DNA from: Eucalyptus grandis
Taxonomy: Eukaryota; Streptophyta; Magnoliopsida; Myrtales; Myrtaceae
Direction of reading: 5' to 3'
DNA: 64,000 bases
NCBI RefSeq assembly: GCF_016545825.1
Contig: NC_052615.1
Span: 35,117,516-35,181,515 of the forward strand
In this document: piece by piece, positions 1 to 12,230 of the stretch
How the letters are laid out: the number at the start of each line of letters is the position of its first letter
Position numbering within the stretch: the first letter of the stretch is position 1
Program-made: the position numbers and the translations under genes
The notes under the pieces: generated by a model
What the model was told of the DNA's origin: nothing
Seen by the model: only the letters and a program-made list of their open reading frames with translations
Database searches by the model: none

Positions 1-3000
1 TCAAACAATTACATCTTCTGATCAAATTGGATCGACTGAAGAAGGGCAGGTTACCAACAATGTCTCGGCCCCTGCTCCTGCTCCAGTACAGATTCCAATG
101 CCGACTTACTAGCCTCCAGCCCAGTGGTACCCTCCTCAATGGACGACTGGATCTGGACAAAGATGGCCTCAGTACCCATATGGGACTGACCCGACTGATG
201 ATTCGGGACAAACTGCTCCGGGTCACAAACCCGGATTCATACCGGGACAAGGAATGGAGTCCTACCTGTTTCCACACGAAGCGCCTTACCTTTTTCCATT
301 CAACGGTGGCTGGCTTGAACTCGGAGATCCGCTTTACACATCACCAGCGGATGGGTCGGAATTACGCTTGATCAGCCAGCAACTCACCGGACCGGTGAAC
401 TATCACTCTTGGGCTCGGGATCTCCGGCGAGCACTCGTCACCAAGGCCAAGGAAGGCTTTATCAAGGGAACCGTCCCCTTCCCAACGGACGAGCGACTAC
501 AGAGGCACTAGCGGCGCTGCAACCAACTGGTGCGCACTTGGATCGGGAACTGCTTGGCGCCTGATGTTGCTGCCGGCCTCCCTCCGACTGAAGACTCGAA
601 GAATTTCTGGGAGAGCATACAAGAAATGTATGGAAAATCAGATAGGGTGAGAATTTTTTTCTTGACACAAGCCCTAGCCAAATTAAAACAGGGCAACCTC
701 TCGGTCACCGCCGTGTTTAACCGACTATCGGCCCTATGGAATGAAATTGAGGCGGCTAAGGAGAAGTTGGAGGGACCGGAGACGACCCTCCGACAATACT
801 ACACAATCAAAGAAAAAGAGAAGGCCACCAGATTTCTTCTTACCTTGAATGAGTCGTACGCCGTGTTTCGTTCGCAAATCCTTGCAATGGAACCTCAACC
901 AACGCTCGGCCGGATCTTCCAACTAGCCGTGCAAGAAGAAAACCAGCGGGTTGCCGCGACTGAACAAGCCCGGGTCGATGAAGGAATGGGATTCGCGGCG
1001 TTTCCATCTGGGCCTGTTTCGACGGAAAACGTCGCCGGAGCAAGAGGGGTCTTCGAAGCCACAGGACAATCGAGGGGGGAGGGTTTCGCGGCTGCTGCGA
1101 TGAAAAGAGGAGAAGATAACCCTAGGTCTTCACAGATGGACGGCTGGGATCGAGGATATGGATCTGACGATCCGGATAAAGGCGCTGGATCTAACGACCG
1201 TGGGAGGAGCACTGGATCGGACGGCGGGATCTCTTCTTTGGAGTGGACGGCTGGGATCGACCCGCGAGATCGGATGGCTTCAATTTCGCGAATTACTCCG
1301 CCGAATCGGACAGCCGACACTTTGCCACGTCAGCACCAGTATACAAAGGATCCTACGGCACACGAAATGCCATGTCAGCAGGAAAGGTTAGTGGACAAAA
1401 TTCAAAGATTAAAAATAAATATTGTGAATATTGCAAACGTCCACACCATACTGTTGAAACATGTTGGAAATTACATGGGAGACCCAATAATAAAAAGGAA
1501 AATGAGGCATCGGTCTACCAGGTCTCTGCACAGAAAAATTGTGGAACATCTCAGTAGACTATCACCAAAGAACAATATGAAAATATTGTGCAAGCATTAA
1601 GCCAACTCAAGACTGATGACACTGGTGCAGGATTCTCGTGTACTTTTTTCCATGAAAAGAATTCATTATCTATTGATGCGTGGATTATAGATTCAGGCAC
1701 AAGTGACCACATAGTTTGTAATGAATACCTATTTTCCCATGTCCATCGAAACACACAGTCTTCTGTTATGGTGCGTCTTTCAAATGGGAACATTATGAAT
1801 GTTACCAAAATTGGTACCATACATCTTGGTCAAAATCTTGTCCTTAGAAATGTCATATGCATCTCAGATTTTGAGTTTAATCTTATTTCTATCGCAAAAA
1901 TATGTATGGACAATTCCTGCAAAGCCATATTCAATTCCAAAAATTGTGTCTTTCAAGACCCTTCGACTAGCGGAATGATGGGCTTGGGTAAAGAGGCACA
2001 AGGGCTTTATTTTTGGGTTAATTCTCCAGGATATTTAGAATTATTGAATAAAGGCATTTATTGTAATGCAATCAGTTATAATAAAAATCTCATTTTGCAT
2101 CAACGATTGGGTCATAGTGCTCGATTCCCCCATCCAAAATGCCCCATATGTCTTTTAGCTAAACAAACTCGAGCATCTTTTCCTATTAGCACATCTCGAG
2201 CTCAAAGTCTATTTTCTTTTATTCACATGGACATCTGGGGTCCCTATCATACTTCTCATCGTGATGGATCTCGCTATTTTCTTACAATCGTTGATGACTA
2301 TAGTCGTGCTACTTGGCTATACCTTATGCAGTCAAAGAGTCAGACATTTACTCATTTATCAAATTTTCTTTCCCTAATCAGGAATCAATTTGATAAATCT
2401 GTACATCGAATCCGTACAGATAATGGGCGAGAATTTTTCACTTCTAATTACACAACTTTGTTATCTACTCATAGGATGCTTCATGAAAGTTCTTGTACTT
2501 ATACTCCACAGCAAAATGGAGTTGTAGAAAGAAAACATAGACATCTCTTAGAAGTAGCCCATGCAATTAAATACCAAGCTTCAATCCCTGAAGAATTTTG
2601 GGGAGACTGTGTGATCACAGCTGCCTATTTGATTAATCGCATGCCAAGTCAAATTCTTTATGGAAAAACTCCATACAAGAGACAACCAGATAATAGTCAT
2701 CTTAAAGTATTTGGTTATTTATGTTATGCAACAACAGTAGGTCCTCGAGATAAAATGAGCCCTCGTGCAACACAATGTGTTTTTATGGGATACCCTTCTC
2801 TTCAGAAAGGTTATCTTGTCATAGAGTTTTCTACAGGGCATTTCTTCACCAGTAGAGATGTTATTTTTCATGAAGACACGTTTCCTTTCAAAGAGAAGCT
2901 CCCTTCATCACAAGACAATTTATCAAAAAACAATCAGTTTCTTTTGTCTGATGAAGATTTATCATTAGCACATGGTTTTCTAATGGCCCCAACATCTCCT

Positions 3001-4922
3001 ATGACACCGGCACCAGTGGAATTCTCAAATTCGGAGACCATATTGCCAGCTTCAACTGAGGAAGTCTCTCCATCTACTTCAGCAGTAGACACAACAGATA
3101 TGGCTGATGAATCATCCGTGACTCCCAAGAATATGGTTGAGCTACCTCGTCGTTTTGGAAGACAGACTCATCCACCCACATGGACTAAATATTATATATG
3201 CTCTGTTGCAAACTCTTCAGGTACACATTATCCCGTTTCATCTTATGTTTCCTTCAATCAGTTATCGATAGACCATATGTGTTGTATTAGTCGAATTTCG
3301 GAAGCACACGAGCCATCTTCATTCGCTGAGGCAGCAAAAGATCTCAAATGGCGAAATGCAATGGAGTCCGAACTTACTGCACTCATGGAAAATCATAAGA
3401 AATGCAATGGAGTCCGAACTTACTGCACTCATGGAAAATCATACTTGGGATCTTGTTCCCTTACCACCGCATCGAAAACCGATCGGATGTAAATGGGTTT
3501 ACAAGATCAAGTTCAAATCGGATGGTTCCATAGAACGCTACAAGGCTAGGTTAGTAGCCAAAGGCTACTCAAAGAGAAGGCTTCGACTATCACGAGACAT
3601 TCTCCCCAGTTGCGAAGGAAGTTACCGTTCGGTCTTTTTTATTGGTTGCAGCAATACGCAATTGGTCCTTGCATTAGATGGACGTCCACAACGCCTTCCT
3701 TCATGGAGATTTAGATGAAGAAATCTACATAGATCTTCCTCAAGGATTACGCAGACAGGGGGAGTATCGGGTATGTTGTCTTCGCAAATCCTTGTATGGG
3801 TTAAAACAGGCATCTAGATAGTGGTATGCCAAGTTCCCTACTGCACTAACCAATGCAGGTTTCCAGCATTCCAAACATGATCATGCTTTATTTACACGAA
3901 ATGAGGGAAGTTCATCAATTTATTTACTGATATATGTTGATGACATACTAGTTATGGGAAATAATGATTCTCATGTTGCAAGATTCAAGGAATATTTGCA
4001 CTCCAATTTTCATATCAAGAATTTGGGGCCTCCCAAATATTTTCTTAGCATTGAAATTGTCAAGTCTGATAAAGGAATTTCCCTCAGCCAAAGGAAATTT
4101 GTCTTGGAAATAATTTCTGAAGCAGGATTATCGGGTTGCAAGCCAGCAGTAATTCCCATTGAACAGAATATCAAGCTGACAACACATGAGTATGATCTCA
4201 ATTCTTCTTTATCAAACAAGGACCCTTTACTTAAGGATCCGTCAGGGTATCAGCGACTTATTGGAAAGTTGATATATCTTACCATGACAATGCCTGATAT
4301 ATGTTATGCAGTACAAATACTCAGCCAATTCATGCATATGCCAAAGGAGTCACACATGAATGCAGCCTTGAAAGTAGTAAGATATTTGAAGGGATGCCCA
4401 GGGCTCGGTATATTTCTATCTCATGAGTGTGATATGGGGATGACAGCATCTTGTGACACTGATTACACTACCTGCCCAATGACTAGAAGATCAATCACCG
4501 ATTTTTGTGTTAAATTGGGAAAGTCATTGATTTCGTGGAAGACAAAGAAGCAATCCACCGTATCGTTGTCATCAGCTGAATCAGAATATCGAGCCATGGC
4601 AAAAACTACCTGCGAAATAGTCTGGATACGAGAACTTCTTTCAGACTTAGGAATACAAGTCAGTGAACCAAGTGAATTGTTCTGTGATAATGATGCTACA
4701 CTTAAGTTAGCAGCAAACCCAGTTTTTCACGAGAGAACGAAACATATAGAAGTTGATTGTCACTTCACTCGCGACAAGATCAAAGAAGGAGTTCTCGTGA
4801 CAAAGGGCATTGGAACAGCAAATCAACCTGTAGATATATTCACTAAGCCGCTATGCCAAAGACAACACAAGTTTCTATTAAGCAAGTTAGGTGTCCTCAA
4901 CATATATAGGCCACCAGCTTGA
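1..4922 (+). pseudogene. Ty1/copia retrotransposon gag-pol, 5' truncated by window and broken
   Basis: The internal region of a Ty1/copia element enters from the left edge, so the 5' LTR and primer-binding site are not seen. Gag runs in frame 2 from the edge to about 1.2 kb. A CCHC zinc knuckle (CX2CX4HX4C) lies in frame 1 near 1420-1465. Pol follows in frame 1: aspartic protease DSG near 1690, the pre-integrase zinc site near 2095-2170, an integrase core with D (about 2229), D (about 2418) and E (about 2527), then reverse transcriptase with YVDD near 3936-3947 and RNase H to the stop at 4922. Protease-integrase-RT order defines copia rather than gypsy. Breaks: in-frame TAG at 110, 509, 1555, 3675 and 3819; a gag frame change between about 1130 and 1320; a 46-bp duplication at 3353; and another frame change near 3566. 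It is not able to make its polyprotein from this copy. Confidence 0.95.
3353..3444 (+). repeat. 46-bp tandem duplication inside the reverse transcriptase region
   Basis: Bases 3353-3398 are repeated at 3399-3444, differing only at the last base. The period of 46 is not a multiple of three, and it moves pol from frame 1 to frame 2 exactly here. The near-perfect identity suggests that the duplication is recent. Confidence 0.95.
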
Positions 4923-4929
4923 GGGAGAG

Positions 4930-5143
4930 TGTTGGAAGATATTAGACTCGATTCTGATCTTAATTGATTCTAATAGATCTTTGATTAGAATAGTAAATAG
5001 GAAACTAGAGAATTCTGATTCTTGTAATTTTATTTTGCCTATTTTATTCTTTGACTCTTACATTATAAATATACAATGTAATGTCATACAAAAAGATATA
5101 CAGAGAAAATATTTTTACCAAAATTCCATTCTCTTTTCTGTCA
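4930..5143 (+). mobile_element. 3' LTR of the copia element
   Basis: A purine-rich tract (GAGGGAGAG, 4921-4929) directly after the pol stop is the likely polypurine tract. The LTR begins TGTTGGAAG at 4930, with a TATAAAT box near 5064. The right end is uncertain: a TCA near 5141-5143 is one possible end and a CTTCTCA near 5170-5176 another. Without the 5' LTR in the window, the end and the target-site duplication cannot be confirmed. Confidence 0.75.
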
Positions 5144-5196
5144 AATCCGCACATCTTTGGTCCTGTCTCTTCTCAGTGTCACCACGCCGGTTCTAG

Positions 5197-5500
5197 AGGA
5201 AACTTACCGACCCCCTTCTGCTGCAATTAATCCAGAACATACATATGTAGCGAGTCACTCACTTCACTTGCAGATGACATGATCAAAAAAATGTGCAGTT
5301 GATGCTAGGCATATGAAAGTCGGATACCTTCATTTCCGCTTTGTCATTTCTTTCCAGAAGTGAAGAACGCTGGATCAACATTCCTAGATCGAATTGATTG
5401 GGCTGTTTTCTGGCATGGGAGGACCAAGACAGTGTAATCAATTATTATAACATGATAAGGGACTTGTAGCTTCGATCAAAATGGTGTTCTTATTTTGATA
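5197..5500. other. Intergenic, nothing recognised
   Basis: Between the LTR and the AT-rich inverted-repeat element I see no open frame, RNA gene or repeat that I can support. Confidence 0.5.
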
Positions 5501-5504
5501 TAAT

Positions 5505-5795
5505 TGCACAAATTATCCTTGAACTTTAATTTTTTTAATATAGTTCCTGAATTTCTAGTACATGTTCAATCTAGTCTAATGTTATCTTTCTATTAACTCA
5601 AGTTCAATGACAATATTGAATATTTCATATAGTTTAAGAATTAAATTAAACAAATACCAAAAGTTCAAATATCTCATTGAACAAATTAAAAATTCGCTAA
5701 TGACATTGCACATTAAATTAAATTTGATGGACCACATTGAATAAATTAAAAGTTTAAGAATCACATTACATAATGAGCTAAAGTTTAGGAACAGT
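5505..5795. mobile_element. AT-rich inverted-repeat (foldback) MITE
   Basis: The left part (near 5510-5560) and the reverse complement of the right part (near 5720-5790) match imperfectly, for example around ATCCTTGAACTTTAATTT and its mirror near 5740. The same style of inverted repeat recurs at about 55690-56130, 57830-58170 and 58600-59035. Ends and target-site duplication were not fixed, so superfamily is open. Confidence 0.5.
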
Positions 5796-5980
5796 TTACG
5801 TCGTTACAAGGGAACGAATGCTGTCGTCTCGAGCTTGAAGCACGTATGTCATGGGCCGTTTTATGGGCCGCAAGTGGTTGGGCTTTTTGCATTGTACGAG
5901 GTTTTTCTTGTCCCGGCCTTCTTCAAGAAGAGAGTCTCTTGACTGCAGGGGCAGCACGAGCGGCTGCCAGCAGTCCATCC

Positions 5981-8900
5981 ATGGCGACCGACGGCGGCGG
6001 CGGCGGCGGCGGCGCGGCGGCTGAGAGGCGCAGGTTCTTCGTCGCAGTCCACGTCGGCGCTGGATACCACTCGCCTTCCAACGAGAAGCCCCTCCGGCTC
6101 GCCATGAAGCGGGCCTGCCTCGCTGCCGCTTCTCTTCTCCGCAAGGTCCGTCTTCTCTTATCGATTAAGCTATTTGAACTTCCTCGGTTGGCAGTTTTCC
6201 CGAATGCTGCATCGCTTGGCGCTTGGAGATGAGGCGATGGTGTATTGACGGTTTCGTTTCTTGTGGTGGCGGCACGGGTGTAGGGTTCCGGTGGATGTCT
6301 GGACGCTGTTTCAGCTGCCATTCAAGTGCTTGAGGTAGGAAACATCTTTAGTCCTCCTGTAAATATGAATATTTTTACACAAGGTTTCATCTTTTTATTC
6401 CCTGTCGACTCGCTGAATTCTGTGGCGTGGGGAATTGCTTTGGATGCAAGAGATGAACGCTGAGTTGATAAAAGAGTTTTTTTTTTTTTTTGGTGACCAT
6501 AAAAGATTGTATTGGTTCTCAAGCCAAAGAGGGGTGAAGAACAGATAGAGGGTAATTTTGAAGCAGAAAGTAGCTACTTTTGAGGAGTTAAGCATTTCTT
6601 TCGAACACAATAGTCGTGGAAAGAAAGAATCGGATGCTTGGTTACTCAACATTCTGTGAAATTTATGATGAGTTGCGCTGTAATGAAGTTGACATCCCAA
6701 TCTGCACTCACGATATTGGCTTTAAGCCAATGATGTACTATGTTTTCAATAGATAGTCGATGGAACAGTCCCATCTTTGCCTATGTGGGAACGATGACAT
6801 AGGTTACAGAAGACTGTCTCCTATAATCCGAATTCTTGTCATGGACGTACTCATCTGTTGAGACCATCTCATATGTAAACTTTGCAAAATAAGTTATGAT
6901 TCTTTTCATTTGAAGGATGATCCTATCACAAATGCGGGACGTGGGTCCAACTTGACAGAAGATGGTCACATCGAATGTGATGCCAGCATAATGGATGGTA
7001 CTTCTGGGGCATTTGGAGCTGTAGGAGCAGTGCCTGGTACTCACTGTCTTATTGCTCTTACTTATCAGATTTCTCTTTGAGTTGGTCCTTTTCAATGTAT
7101 GCCGGTTTCATGTGATCTCTTTAAAATATTCACGATGCTTCTGAGGATTTAGTCTTTGCTATAGACCAGGTGTCAGAAGTGCTATTCAAATTGCTACTTT
7201 ACTAGCCAAGGGGCAGATGCTGGAGTCCTCCTTATTGGGTCGGCTGCATCCCATGTAAGATTAAGTTCCCTTAATTTGATTTTGGCTTCCAATGGTTGTG
7301 GACGACACCCACTACTCAACCCAAGTAATCACCCATAAAAGGAGGAAAGCAATTATCTTGACGCATTTCTGGATGCAGACACTCTAATATTACCCTTGAA
7401 GCAATAGTAGTAACTCTATTTTCTCATGTTGCCAAGTCTTTTTAGCTTCCTTATCATGATAACTAATCATTCTAGTTGTTAAATATGGATCTTGGTAGAA
7501 ACTGGAGAAACTGCCAGACGTCTATTGCCCTTTAAATCCACCGTTCTTGTTATAAGCTGTGTAGCAATGAAATATTTATGAGTCTGGCAAACTTGTGCCG
7601 TCTTTGCTGTAGATTAGCCAAATGACTATGAGGCCTTTCTGATAGTATCCCAGGTCATCCAGCATCTACGTTGTTCCAGTCCCTTTATATTCAAAATGCT
7701 TGTGTTGATGTTTTCTTTTTGGCATAATGAGTAAAGTGCTGTACGAATTCAAAATATATCTTGTAGATTGAGTTTACCATAGCAAACGCCATCAACGACA
7801 AGAGAAAAGTTGCTAAAAATTTCCATGTGTCAGTAGGGCTTTCTGGTACTTGTATGTTGGTCTGCTGTGGTTATGCTGTTGCATAGCTCAATGTCCTTTG
7901 AGGTCCCTTTTTTCATAAGACTGTTGAGTTATGTTTCCTTCTCACAGGTTTTTGGTTGGTGAAGGTGCTCGCAAATGGGCAAAGGCCAAGGGTGTTGCTC
8001 TGCCTGTGACTATAGATGAAGCTGAAGAGGTCCCAGTGCTAGATTTCTTCCTTTTTATGTCAGTTGATTGCATATTTGACTGTAATTATACTTTTTTAGT
8101 GTGCCAACTAAAACTGTGCACATTGCACATTTTATACCAACAGTGGCTGGTGACAGAAAGGGCAAAAACACAATGGGAGAAATACAAAGAAATGGTTAGT
8201 GATGCTAGAGCTGAGAAAAAGACCACTATCGAGCAACCTATGCTCCGGAAACCAGTTGAAGTGTCAGGTATGTGTCCCTAAGAGGCTGAAAAGTATGCAT
8301 ATCTAGAGGGACTAGACTAACTATTGCACTATATCTTCTTATTGACAAAGACGATATCATCATGGACACCGTTGGAATTATTTGCATTGACAATGAAGGA
8401 CACATAGCATCTGGCGCTTCAAGTGGTGGTATTGCATTGAAGGTAATCGGTCTATTTTGAAACACTTTATGTTAGCATAATTGTCATCATGATAATAATA
8501 ATTCCTGTAAGAATGACAGATTAGTGGCCGTGTCGGATTGGCTGCAATGTATGGCGCGGGTTGTTGGGCATCTTCAAAGGGTCCATTTGGGGCTCCTTTT
8601 ATTACAGGCAGTTGTGTCTCTGGTGCAGGGGAGTACCTAATGAAGGGTTTTGCAGCTCGCGAGTGCTGCGTCTCATCATCAATGTATGATCTATCCTATC
8701 TAATATCTATCAATGAGGCTGTTTCTTTAAGAGACATGAAAGAATTTAAGAAACATGATGCTGCTTTGTTAATCTGAGCAACTCTTTCAAAGCAGTGGTT
8801 GGGGCTGTATAATTTGACTTAGTAAATCCATGGCCATGCACGTTCTGTTACCATGCTGATAGATGGAAATTGAACTGAAGAAAGCGTGCTCTTTGAGAAT

Positions 8901-9994
8901 TATGATAAATTCCTAGTGATGATTTCTATCGTGATTATCACATTCCTTGGTAGGTTTAGCATTTGCTCATGCTTGATGGTGGAGGCTTATTATTAATATA
9001 GACCAGCCAACATAAATAACTATTTTTATGGCATAGTTCACAGGCAGGTCCTGCGTCTGCTTGCATGAAAGTTTTACGTTCCATACTCCAGGAGAGCAGT
9101 CAACATGGTATTGATGGAACTGCCGGCATTTTATCAGTACAAGCTGACACTTCTGTGCCAGTACGGATGAGTTAAACTTTGTGCTAGTTCCATTGTGGAG
9201 ATAATCTTAGCATCAATTTCTAATTTTTTGTCATTGTAATTATTCTAGGTGCCAGGATCTTCACCAAAGCTGAAGGCTGTAGAGATTGCCGCTGCTTACT
9301 CTTCGTCATCCTTTGGTATTGGATACTTTGGAAGCTCAATGGAACGGCCAAAGGTAACACAAGATTCAATTCTGGATCTTTAATTTTTATCTTTAATAAT
9401 CTTTCAGTTCATTCGTTACTCCCCAGAAAATGAAGACAACGCGAAACTTGTTTCAAGTGAATCGAGCTTGCAAAATTCAATTTGAGTGAACTTGCACTGT
9501 CCGAGATCACAATGTTGACATGCAGTTTAGTCTCTTAGCAATGTCAAAAGGTTGCGGTATGACACAACGCACTCCTTTTTCTGTTAGAAAAACAAGCTGT
9601 GGCTAGAATTTAATGGTATAGTCTTGTGGGTTTGAGATAAGGCATCCTGGAGCCTGGAGTGATTAGGGTTGTTGGTGCTCCATAATTCATGTGCTAGTCT
9701 CTGCTTTGCTTTCCTGAATCAGAGAGGCCTGTTCTGATATGCTTCGTCTAGCTTTAGTGTTATGGGATTTGGCCAATGCACGTTTTTCAAACAGCCTGAT
9801 ACTGTGGCTATTAGTAAAGTTCATAGTATTTTTTCTCCCCTTGGATGATATTTTTGTTATCGATTGTCCTTGTTCTAACATTTGCTCTCTGTATCTTTCA
9901 GGTTTCAATCCTTAGGAGCACAAAACAGCAAAAGACAACTAGAATTGATCATTTTGAAGCTCGGATTGATCTTTCTACACATGGAGTGCTGTGA
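5981..9994 (+). CDS. Threonine aspartase (Taspase-1 type Ntn hydrolase)
   Basis: Eleven exons give 399 aa: 5981-6145, 6284-6334, 6916-7036, 7170-7254, 7948-8029, 8144-8267, 8351-8442, 8520-8683, 9037-9154, 9249-9353, 9902-9994. All phases close. The protein belongs to the asparaginase-2/isoaspartyl-peptidase Ntn-hydrolase family, which cleaves itself before a threonine that becomes the nucleophile. Here the DTVG motif in exon 7 places that threonine at about residue 216. Other family blocks are [12 protein letters not shown] (exon 3), [16 protein letters not shown] (exon 3/4) and [16 protein letters not shown] (exon 8). In animals Taspase-1 cuts MLL and TFIIA; the plant substrate is not known to me. 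The start is the first in-frame ATG, followed by a poly-Gly stretch coded by GGC repeats. Length matches the plant family. Confidence 0.93.
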
Positions 9995-10897
9995 TTGCTC
10001 ATGCTTACATAACAAGCACTTGCCATCCAAATAACTTAAAGCACCCGAGAGATAAAAGATATGTATACTATGGTATTGATTTATCTACCTATCCAAGTGT
10101 GAATAGGTCTTAGAGTCTATGCCTAGCTACAATGGGGTTTCTGGAATAAACAAAAGAATGGAGAGAAGCCTTAGGGATTTCTGGAGTTTTGATGTGGCAA
10201 GAAAGGAACTGGAAGATCTTATCAGTTAATTTTCAAGGAGGATTAACTCCACTGTATCAAAGCAATGAAATATTGCAATACGAAGAATGATAGCTGTTAA
10301 GTTTTTTTATCTGTAGGAAGCGTGAAGCTTTTGAATTGCTTGTCATTTAACTACCCTTATGCAAGTAAGTTCTTCTCTTGACTGGGTGAATCTTACAAGA
10401 AATTTTCTTTTATCTACCTCTATGAAAAAAAAATGTCGCGTTTCAAATGCCCTCCACAAGAGTAATAGAGGTGTCGATGCAACCTCTATCATCTGCTTTG
10501 AATTTATCACTATTGTTCAAGCTCGCCTTTCCTATGATCCATTAAATTACAAGAAGGATGCTTTAATTGATCCAGATATTCATGTAATCGCCAATGGAAA
10601 ACATGTTGTACTAATATCGATTCAGGAACAGCATGAGGAGCTGTTCAGTCCATTAATCATCTATGCTAGTCCTCAGGGGAAAACGATGAGAAAAGAGAAG
10701 AGGACATGGATAGTAAATTATCGGGTTAATGATGAGGAAATCGGCTTATGAGATTATAATTTGAGCATAATACAATCAAGCAAACACAGGAGGAATCAAA
10801 TTTTGGAACAATCAAACAAGAATTTCAATCATTCACCCCCCACAAAACCGAAAATAGATGATCAGCTAACCAAGTTGCAGAAAACTATCAAGGAGCG
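9995..10897. other. Spacer between Taspase and PLIM2, with one unassigned ORF
   Basis: The 3' flank of the Taspase gene faces the 3' end of PLIM2, so the two genes are convergent. The only open stretch is 10359-10751 (+), 130 codons. Its second half (for example DPDIHVIANGKHVV near 10567-10608) is not obviously low complexity. I do not recognise the product and see no clear splice partners; it may be a relic or chance. Confidence 0.4.
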
Positions 10898-12230
10898 CTA
10901 AGCAGATGGCGAGACTTCTTGCATCATCTCAGTGTTGGTTTCTGTCACCAGCTCAGCAGGCTCGGGTGGTGGGGTACCAGAGGAGGCGTTTCTCCTGTGC
11001 GTGGCTGAGTCAAGCACGTGCTTGAAGTCACCCTTCTCCATGAACAGCCGCGCGAAATGGTGTCTGCAGTAGAGAACTCCATCGAGGGCAGCATAAGAGG
11101 AGTGTGTCAGAGGGCATCCTCCATGCGCGCATCTGAAGCATGTCTTGTGGTAACACTCTCCCTCCATTGTCACCTGTTTACAGGAAAAACCATCAGGATG
11201 TAACTGAAAGCTCTAACCTGGTGTCCTCACCAATAAATGCATCAAACCATATGGTGCACGGCAACACTTCTCGCATCAACATGGATACGGGTTAATAAAT
11301 CAGATGCGATCACTCCAACGACATGAAACACGCAAAACCTCTATGACTGATAATTTTGATTGCCGAAAGGAGTAAAACGCTACGAACCTTTTCCAAGGGG
11401 TAAACGGTTTTGTTGCAAGAGGAACACTTGTCTAGGGTTCCACTAAACATGGAAGAAAGCTTGCTGGGGGTTCTTGTCTGTAAAAGGTCGTTAGGATTGT
11501 TAGCCCCCGTCAATCAGGTAAAAGACAAAAACATAGAAAGGGCACCGTGGATGATGCTTTTGATTGCCAGATTTAGACATAACCATCCCAAGGATTCACA
11601 CATTGGACTTTGTCCAGGATTAGATCTAGAAGGATGATGCGTCTGAGAATATAGATAATTTTATCAAAACAAAAAAGAAATTCTCAAAAGGGCATCCTAA
11701 CATCGGTGATGAAGTTTACCATCTCATTCGGCTTGTCGGACTTGGCTGCCAGGGCATATCATAGGCAAGATATTGTCAAGACAAGAATAGTTAGTGCAAG
11801 ATCTGGTGAAACCACTAAAGAACAAAACATGGCACGGAAAATGTACCTGAATGGAAATTCTTCCTGAAATCACCGGATTCCTTGAAGAGTTGCTCGAAAT
11901 GCGTCTTACAGTAGAGAACACCATCCATCGAGGAATAGTTGCTCATCTACCAAGCAATTTACATCAGTACAGGTTTTGATATGGGAATGATAGGAAAATT
12001 ATTGCTTTATCACGTAAATCCAATTCCGAATCTCTCCCTCACATTGAGAACCCAATAACATTAACATCCAGAAAAAATGCAGAAACATAACATACCACAA
12101 GCGTCCCATTGCAATGGCTGCATCTGAAGCAGGTTTTGTGATAGGGAATGCCTTCAAGAGTCATCATGTCGACGACATGAACGGTCTTGTCACAAACCTT
12201 ACATTTATCCACGGTTCCAGTGAAAGCCAT
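10898..12230 (-). CDS. PLIM2: Two-LIM-domain actin-bundling protein, PLIM2 type
   Basis: Five exons on the minus strand: 12230-12096, 11946-11847, 11745-11720 (a 26-nt micro-exon), 11477-11388 and 11173-10898, giving 208 aa. LIM domain 1 begins at Cys10 (C10, C13, H31, C34, C37, C40, then C58 and H61). LIM domain 2 begins at Cys105 (C105, C108, H126, C129, C132). The linker contains TRTPSKLSSMFSGT and the tail has HRRNASSG, both typical of the pollen-enriched PLIM2 branch rather than WLIM1 or WLIM2. Plant LIM proteins of this class bind and bundle actin filaments and can shuttle to the nucleus. The acidic, Pro- and Glu-rich tail also fits PLIM. The start is the MAFTGT methionine common to the family. 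Confidence 0.9.

Noticed and set aside
1588..3492. Stand-alone intact polyprotein gene
   Set aside because: Part of a copia element broken upstream and downstream; the final codons arise from the 46-bp duplication.
5846..6321. Overlapping ORFs on both strands at the Taspase 5' end
   Set aside because: Shadows of exon 1 and intron 1 of the Taspase gene.
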